Shown here piece by piece: positions 57,591-64,000 of a stretch of DNA of 64,000 nt. Location of the stretch: NCBI GenBank assembly GCA_020747065.1, contig JAGMVK010000005.1, positions 2,666,001-2,730,000 of the forward strand, read 5' to 3'. The position numbers and the translations under genes were made by a program. The notes beneath the pieces are model-generated. The model made no database searches. It saw only the letters and a program-made list of their open reading frames with translations, and was not told the origin of the DNA. The DNA comes from Cadophora sp. MPI-SDFR-AT-0126 (lineage: Eukaryota; Ascomycota; Leotiomycetes; Helotiales; Ploettnerulaceae). Each line of letters opens with the position of its first letter. The first letter of the stretch is position 1.

Positions 57591-57658
57591 TATACGCCAC
57601 TGCCCTTTTTGAAGCATAACAGAACTCACGATTGCCACTGAGGTTGACAATAGTCGTG

Positions 57659-59810
57659 ATGGGTGCCGAAGAGAAGGATGTCTCTCAGGCAGGAATGGGG
57701 TTCCCACCTCCTCACAGTCCTGTGGCCGATGAAGAGAGTGTGATTGTGACCAGCACGACGGATTTGCATCGCAGATTAAATAACAGACAAGTTCGTGAGT
57801 GATTGATAGGACTATTTCTTTCCTTTTAGGTCGATCCCCGATCCGAATTATTATTCTAATGCCACATGCTTCGACTATCGTATCTTAAAAGTCAGACCTA
57901 ATCATGTTCGTTCCCTAGAACTCATCGCGATCGGAGGTTCGATCGGAACAGCCATCTTCGTCTCAATCGGCGGTGCCCTCATCAATGCCGGACCTGGAAG
58001 CTTACTCGTAGCATGGATCCTGTACTCTTGTATCATCGGCCTCGTCAACAATTGCATGGCTGAAATGGCGACATATATGCCCGTCAGCGCGAGTTTCATC
58101 CGTCATGCTGGCCACTGGGTCGACGATGCATTTGGATTCATGGCTGGCTGGAACTTCTTCTTCTATGAGGCGATCTTGATCCCCTTCGAGATCGTCGCCT
58201 TGAATCTCGTGTTGACGTTCTGGAGAGATGATATCCCTGTTGCTGCTGTTTGCTGTGCTTGCATCGTAGCTTATGGGTACGTTACTCATGTTGAGGTTGG
58301 TAGAATCGCCCGTTGTTAACTGGCTCCAGGCTCCTCAATATTTTGGCCGTCAGAGTCTATGGCGAAGCAGAGTTTTGGCTTTCTGGAGGGAAGGTCTTCT
58401 TGGTAGCCATTGTATTCTCGTTCACGTTTGTGACCATGTGTGGCGGTAACCCACAGAACGATGCATACGGCTTCCGCCACTGGAACTCCCCGGTAAATCT
58501 TCCTTCAATATACTCGAAAATGTGAATTGAGAAAGAGTTGCTGATTGTATACAGGAACCTTTCCTCGAATATCTATCGACCGGTAGTCTTGGCAGATTTG
58601 AGGGCTTTCTCGCTGCTCTCTGGCAAGGAGCCTTTACCATCGTGGGACCCGAGGTACAGTTCACAAATTTTGTTTTTTGTTTTTGGCACAGATACTATAC
58701 TTAGACTTTTGGCAATGCGTCTCTGGGCATGTACTGACCGTTGAATTATAGTATATCGCAATGGTCGCAGGCGAAGTTCGAAACCCAAGACCCGTGCTGA
58801 AAAAAGCGTTCAAGACAGTCTACATTCGCTTCGCACTCTTCTTCATCGGCAGTGCTATTTTCGTTGGCATCGCTCTGCCTCCCAATGACCCGACTTTGAA
58901 CAGAATTCTTTCAACCGGTAATGGTGCAGGAACGGGTGCTGCATCACCTTACGTTATTGCGATGCAGAACCTAGGAGTGGATGGTCTACCTCATCTAGTC
59001 GTACGTCTAATTGCGTCATATACCTACAAACTCTCGTGGGGCTGCAATGCCACTTCAAACGCCTCGTTATCGTTTACTGATTGAATCTCGACCACATAGA
59101 ATGCACTGCTAATCACGAGTATCTTCTCTGCCGGCAATACCTATGTGTACTGTGCGACACGCACACTCCATGGTCTGGCGACAGATGGCCATGCACATCA
59201 CTGGCTGCGCAAGACAACGAACAACGGTGTTCCAATCTATTGCTTCGCTATCGTCATGATCTTTCCATTCATATCGCTACTTCAGGTCTCAAATAGTTCC
59301 GCGGTTGTTATCACATGGCAAGTCTTCTCGTCCGCACTCCACACCCAGAATCGCAACTAACCCATGCACAGGCTGGTCAACCTGGTCACAGCCGGTGGCC
59401 TTATCAATTTCATCGTCATGTCATTGACCTACATATTCTTCTACAAAGCCTGTAAAGCCCAAGGACTCGATCGCCGAACCCTCCCCTACCGTGGCTGGTT
59501 TCAACCATACAGCGCATACATCTCATCCTCCTTCCTCATTCTCGTCGTTTTCACTTACGGCTACTCTGTATTCCGTAAAGGTGGATGGGATATTGGAACC
59601 TTCTTCACTTACTACACGATGTTGATCTTGGCGCCCATTAACTTCTTGGGTTGGAAGCTATTCAAGAGGACGAAATTGATCAAGGCGGCGGAGTGTGATT
59701 TAATTTGGGATTTGCCGGCTATTGAGCTGCATGAAGAGGAGTGTGCAAATGATGCGCCACTTTTCTCGGTTCGAAAATCCTTCAGGAAGACTGTTCTGAG
59801 ACGTGGTTGA
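57659..59810 (+). CDS. amino-acid permease (YAT family, APC superfamily)
   Basis: Seven exons (57659-57794, 57919-58276, 58330-58492, 58555-58653, 58752-59000, 59100-59317, 59372-59810) join exactly to 553 residues. After a short acidic N-terminal tail comes R-Q-V-Q-L-I-A-I-G-G-S-I-G-T-A-I-F-V, the conserved first transmembrane segment of yeast amino-acid transporters. Then follow A-E-M-A-T-Y-M-P-V-S-A-S-F, F-M-A-G-W-N, and a later G-E-V-R-N-P-R. About twelve transmembrane segments are spread along the chain. It should be a plasma-membrane proton-coupled amino-acid importer; specificity is unknown. The sixth intron (59318-59371) has a GC donor (gcaagt). The transposon ends 66 bases before the ATG. 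Confidence 0.93.
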
Positions 59811-60605
59811 GGGTATCGGTGAGCTAGCTGGGACGAGGCTTCTCATGTCGGGCAATGTATCGTGAAGGGAATTGAAATCGGAAATAGTCGTCCAGTGAGT
59901 GCACTTCGCTGGGTTGCCCAAAATGGGAGCTTCCAGTGTCTCCACGCACACACCTGTCGCTGCCCTTTCCGATTTGCAGCTTCAAGCGAGAAATTCAACA
60001 TGGAGTGACTTATTTTTTGACTAGCCATGAAACAACGAAAGTTAGTTATTTAGACGTAGTTCCCACCTCATGGTCCACAAAACTTTCTTGTCAGCTAGGT
60101 TTCGTAAGCCAATTGCTTCTTCGCTGTACCATCCATCACATCATGAAGGACTTATTGCGTACTTTCCCCAATTCCTGGCGGTCAATGGGATGGCCTCCTT
60201 ACTCTAAGAACCTCGGTATTTCTTTCAGGAGTTATCAGAATGCGGTTAAGAGGTTAATATTACAGAGTCAAATTGTTTAGTTCACATTGTGCCTAGGGTC
60301 AGTATGGGCGAGACAAGATCTCGTAATTTTCATTTCTACAATGCTGACCATTTCCATTTCCAAAAGCTTTTCTGGAGATATCAGCGCAACCACATCATTT
60401 CAAGCAAGGCGTAGCAGACATTCCATCCCGCTGCGTTGATTTCAGCATCCAGTAGTGCCAGACATCACGCCTCTAAATGACGACGTGGCTTGAATTTGTT
60501 GTCTGTAAAAGGCCGTACCGCGACTTCAAATGCGATCGAAATTCTCTATGAAACTGTACAAAGGCTGGGTATTACATTAAAACAAGGACCGGACGACCGT
60601 CATAG
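59811..60605. other. convergent 3' region
   Basis: Between the stops of the permease and the GPI-type protein gene. No gene seen. Confidence 0.4.
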
Positions 60606-61406
60606 TTATAGGAGAGTGAGGACGCTTGTGGCAACACCAGCCAATGCCCAGACCATCATCGTCTTCGCGCTCAAAAAGGTGCCCGCGTTCTTGCCAGGGG
60701 CACAAGTCGCTGTGGCAGAAGCTGTCTTCTCTGCGCCGCCTGTGATCGCTACATCGTAGCGGTAGTAGTTGAAGCCAGACAAAGTTGATGTAGCACTCGT
60801 AGTGGTCTTCTTGCCGTCAACTTCTCCTCCGATGGTCGCAGTGCCTGAGAGAAAGAGTCAGTCTGAATTCAATTGTGGGCGAGGAGAAAATCTATTTGAA
60901 GACATTTTCTCAACAGGGTATTCAATTTACTTACAGGTTGCTGCGGTTGTGCCAGCAAGCTGGCATGCCTCGATAGCGGTAGCGGATACTTGGCTGCCCA
61001 ACGTCGAGGTTGTCACGGCGCTGGAAAAGTGGTATGTCGCGGTCCCCATGGTCAAAGTTGCGGGCTGTCAAGAACTGTCAGTATTCAAAATTCTCGATTC
61101 GATTGGGGGAAAACATACCACAGCATTAGGGCCACAGGTTTCCGTCCCGACGAAACTTCCTCCAGAAGTGCATCGCAACTCCAGAATTGTCTGATCAGCA
61201 CATGCTTCGACAATGGATGCAGCGTATTCCCAATCTTCGTCCATGGAGTCTATGAACATGTTGATCGTATCTGCTGGCGCCGTGCCATTTTGCCTTGGGC
61301 GGAGAACTGGATATGAGCTGGAACCGTACTCAACACCACGGGCACCGACACCTGGGCTGACGAAGTCATTGAAACCCACAGCTGCTCCTCCAACTGCGAA
61401 AGACAT
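60606..61406 (-). CDS. probable GPI-anchored surface protein, three exons
   Basis: Exon 1 runs from ATG 61406 to a gtatgt donor near 61119. Exon 2 (about 60937-61069) begins P-A-T-L-T-M-G-T-A-T-Y-H-F. The last exon begins after a cag acceptor near 60847, completes a cysteine codon and ends at TAA 60606. The chain is rich in Thr, Ser, Ala and Gly with spaced cysteines (E-A-C-A-D, L-R-C, E-T-C-G, E-A-C, A-T-C). The C-terminus M-M-V-W-A-L-A-G-V-A-T-S-V-L-T-L-L after a small-residue site is a GPI-signal pattern. The N-terminus (M-S-F-A-V-G-G-A-A-V-G-F) is a weak signal peptide, so an upstream exon may be missing. Function unknown. Confidence 0.65.
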
Positions 61407-63149
61407 GATTATGAGATTGATGAGTTTAGAGGTTGATTTTCTTGTTGGAATTTGCTGGAATTTGTTCGAATAGAGGACGAAGATGCGTTGGACAGGACAA
61501 GTGATCTCTCAAAATGGCGGCGATGGCTAGATAATTATACCAGGAACGATGCGTCACGTAAACACTGGCCAGTCACTCGGTGTCGACTGTGCCGTTTCCT
61601 TGCAGGCAATTCCAATCTCGAATCTCGTATCAACCCGTTTGGGCCTGGTGCCAAGAAAAGGCTGAGTTTAACCAATATAAACTCGTCTCAGCCGCAGCCG
61701 AGTGGTCCAATCAAGGAGACTCATCCCCAATTAAAGTATGTGCTGCGCCCTCAAATCTGCTGTCCCAACCAGAGGCGAGGCTTCTCAGAAGGCTGCAACC
61801 GCTAGGGCTGACCCAAAAATATGCGTTGTCGAAAAATTGTGTATTGTGATTGGTGGCCCTTGCATCCTGTGGGATTTAAAGTGAAGGCTTTGCCGCAGAT
61901 CATTTCGCTGTTTATGTTTAAAGTTTGAGCTGATCTTTTGTCAGAACCCTTGGCAATTCCCCCACAGACACCCGAAGCGAGCCGTTGCATCACTTGATGA
62001 CTTTGAACTGCTATCATGGTGTTGAGCATGGGGAGGTCTATTTTGAGGATCCACAGCCGGGAATTTGTGTTCCGACTTCATTGGTCGGCCTGGCAGGCGT
62101 AAGACGGAAAAACACGAGATCTCTGGATGGTGACATGTGACTTTACATAGAAATTGAGGTTCGGTTGGGCACTCGGCACCCTGAGGAGGACTTTTCACTG
62201 GATGAAAGTGGGTTTACTGATGTGTTGATACTGTCGGGCATGAGAGTTTGGACTGGAAGCCTGGTTTGATGGGCTGTGGACGGTGTAGGCGAAGTGACGA
62301 TGGCCAAGCAATGTTTTGACAACTAACTCCACCAAAATGTCTTACTGGTAGCTGGGAAAAGCCAACGCGGCTCAAGTTTGAGTCGCTGAGAGCGTCGAGT
62401 ACCGAGACAGAACAGCCCTCGAGTGAGCCTGACAAGACCAGCTCTATCTAGTAGAATACCACACCCACAGCCATCTACTGAGAAATGCTGGGCATCCTAT
62501 CCACTCAGCCTTACTTAAACTTCAATTTGATGGACTAGTACTTAAGGAGGGCACGCGATTGGACCACTAGGGAATGAGCTCTACAATATGTGCGGTATCT
62601 TGTGTTTGTTTTTGCATTTGGTACTTTTGTAGTGGGGCGGCCAAGGAGTTGAGGCGTCTCGGTAGTGGAGGAAAGTCGACCCGCCAACTGCCATCAACAC
62701 GATAGGGAAGCCTGTGGAATGGGCTGAGCTATCTTAGGTTTGGAAGCACTTCCTTTAAGCCTTGCTTATGGGCAGTCACTGTGGGGAATACTCCGGAAGT
62801 AAAAGGCAGCGTGGAGGCTAGTTGTACCGAATCGCAGCCTCCTGGACAAATAACCCCGATTTCGGGATTCGTTGCACACCGAAGTCCGTGCCCGTGGGGG
62901 ACATTTTGGGAAGTGATAACAGAATTCTTGAAGTCTATTGCTTTCTATGGAATCTATAACGACAGGTAGCAAGGGAATATAACGAAGCCTATTTTGCGTG
63001 CTGTGGAATCTACAACGACAGGCAACAAGGGGATATAACGAAGAGGCTACGGTTGATGAACAAGTTGTACATGCATTTCCGATGCCGAGGGACCAAGGTG
63101 TATCAAATGACTTTCCTCCTCCCGGGGGATAAACCGACTCCCTCCCATG
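61407..63149. other. gene-free stretch
   Basis: No supported gene on either strand apart from the direct repeat at 62948-63043. Confidence 0.4.
62948..63043. repeat. imperfect 40-bp direct repeat, period 56
   Basis: 62948-62987 and 63004-63043 match at 36 of 40 positions. All four differences are transitions. Each unit begins TGGAATCTA and ends ATATAACGAAG. Confidence 0.8.
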
Positions 63150-63998
63150 TCATACAACGCTGTACTTGACATTCTGTGCCCTAAGTCCTTTCGTACTCGG
63201 TCTTTCTGCCAGAAAATGCTCCAGCATTTGAACCTTCGCCTCCAGCGTCTCCTTTTCTCGCTTCTCTCGCCTAGCATGTTGCTGCAACTCCAGTATATGC
63301 TCCTTGGCACGCTTCAGAACCACCGCCTTGCTTGGCTGAATGGTTGTTGAGGACTCTGGGATGACGCTCCAGAGCGCGTTGATGTTGTCTCTCACTCGAT
63401 GTCGGTATCGTTGCTCGACTTGGTTGTGGACCACGCGGACTTCCTCCAACAGGCGGCCACTGTTAGATTTGTGGTGAGTGCTCTCGTTGTCGGATATCTG
63501 TGATTGGTTCTCTTCTGGGTCGGCGGTGGACACATAGGCGCTTCGGTTTGAGAACCTATTTGAGGCGAAGGGTGAAGACAAAGGGGCGTCGGTCGTGTAA
63601 GAGGATGGCGCGGATGGGATATTGATCTCATCTTTCTGATCACTTGTTTGGTTTGGTGGAAGTGGGAAGAGCGAACAATACTCCTCTGAATACTCGGTGT
63701 CAGATGAGTCGGTGTCAAGAGATGATTGTAGCGAGAACAAGGGACTGTTACTCCAACAATAGTCGGATGTGACCGAGCGCGACTTATCGGCAGGAGGCGA
63801 ATGGAGAGGAAGAGCTGCCATGAAGGAATTCCACGGTGGCATAATCTGCGGTTGATCATCGATGGACTGGGATTGGAAGGGGTTCTTTCTATCAGTGAAA
63901 GCGGGCACGTTTTGGTTGCTGAATGGTTGAGCCGTCTGGCGGGGAGCAGAACGAGGGGCGTTATCCTTAGAATCGTTGCTGAAAGCACGCCTGTGCAT
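63150..63998 (-). CDS. bHLH transcription factor, SREBP-type basic region
   Basis: The frame gives 282 residues from ATG 63998; the gene may have more exons beyond the window edge. The bHLH domain spans about 191-240: basic region H-N-Q-V-E-Q-R-Y-R-H-R, helix 1 D-N-I-N-A-L-W-S-V-I-P, a loop, then S-K-A-V-V-L-K-R-A-K-E-H-I-L-E-L-Q. Tyr198 stands where most bHLH proteins have Arg, the hallmark of the SREBP group that binds sterol-regulatory as well as E-box sites. Helix 2 runs into a charged leucine-zipper-like helix. The N-terminal 190 residues are Ser/Pro-rich. No transmembrane segments are present, so it is not a full membrane-bound SREBP. It probably acts in the nucleus. Confidence 0.82.
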   Translation of the reverse strand: MHRRAFSNDSKDNAPRSAPRQTAQPFSNQNVPAFTDRKNPFQSQSIDDQPQIMPPWNSFMAALPLHSPPADKSRSVTSDYCWSNSPLFSLQSSLDTDSSDTEYSEEYCSLFPLPPNQTSDQKDEINIPSAPSSYTTDAPLSSPFASNRFSNRSAYVSTADPEENQSQISDNESTHHKSNSGRLLEEVRVVHNQVEQRYRHRVRDNINALWSVIPESSTTIQPSKAVVLKRAKEHILELQQHARREKREKETLEAKVQMLEHFLAERPSTKGLRAQNVKYSVV

Positions 63999-64000
63999 CA

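Noticed and set aside
1..64000. Secondary-metabolite (PKS/NRPS) cluster
   Set aside because: No synthase backbone is present; the oxidoreductases and transcription factors are scattered and unlinked in function.

Overview
The window is nuclear DNA of a filamentous ascomycete. The signs are short 47-142 nt spliceosomal introns with GT..AG ends and CTAAC/CTGAC branch sites, two Zn2Cys6 regulators, a Kap114/importin-9 homologue, a YAT amino-acid permease, a Fot1/pogo transposon, GPI-anchored Ser/Thr-rich proteins and small secreted proteins. A leotiomycete (Helotiales-like) plant-associated fungus would fit, but that placement is inference. I see no tRNA, rRNA, CRISPR or bacterial operon signal. 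Exon joins given here come from splice sites and reading frame only.

Left part (1 to about 35 kb) looks like accessory, partly decayed sequence. It opens with the tail of a dienelactone-hydrolase-like gene and a Zn2Cys6 factor. Next comes a broken nuclease locus (4.7-7.4 kb) in which a DEDDh exonuclease domain is followed, largely in one reading frame interrupted by stops, by an I-PpoI-type zinc/His-Me motif and a C2H2 finger. After it lie three decayed F-box paralogues (7.6-8.4, 11.0-12.7, 13.4-14.7 kb), a degenerate 85-94 bp tandem repeat, a cysteine-rich secreted protein, a repeat pair of which one copy looks RIP-mutated, and an intact heat-labile-enterotoxin-A-like secreted ADP-ribosyltransferase gene (16.4-17.1 kb). 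Intact metabolic or housekeeping-type genes are scattered among these: SDR, FAD oxidoreductase, DUF924, an alpha-SNAP-like protein, a CsbD-like protein and a ubiquitin-like-domain protein. A truncated allantoate-permease-type MFS gene sits at 33-34 kb.

Right part (35-64 kb) is richer in intact genes: Kap114, Rev7, a secreted Ser/Thr/Asp-rich protein, a large GNAT plus ankyrin protein, a six-exon Zn2Cys6 regulator, then a decayed gene of unknown family. An intact 1.83 kb Fot1/pogo transposon with perfect 44-bp inverted repeats has landed 66 bp upstream of the start codon of a seven-exon amino-acid permease. A GPI-anchored-type protein and an SREBP-type bHLH factor close the window.

The genes do not form one pathway or biosynthetic cluster. 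The best candidates for something new are the composite exonuclease/His-Me locus, the ADP-ribosyltransferase and cysteine-rich secreted proteins as effector candidates, and the GNAT-ankyrin protein. Single-base shifts and stops are confined to the F-box, nuclease, MFS and 52-kb loci; the long conserved genes are clean, which argues for real decay rather than poor assembly.
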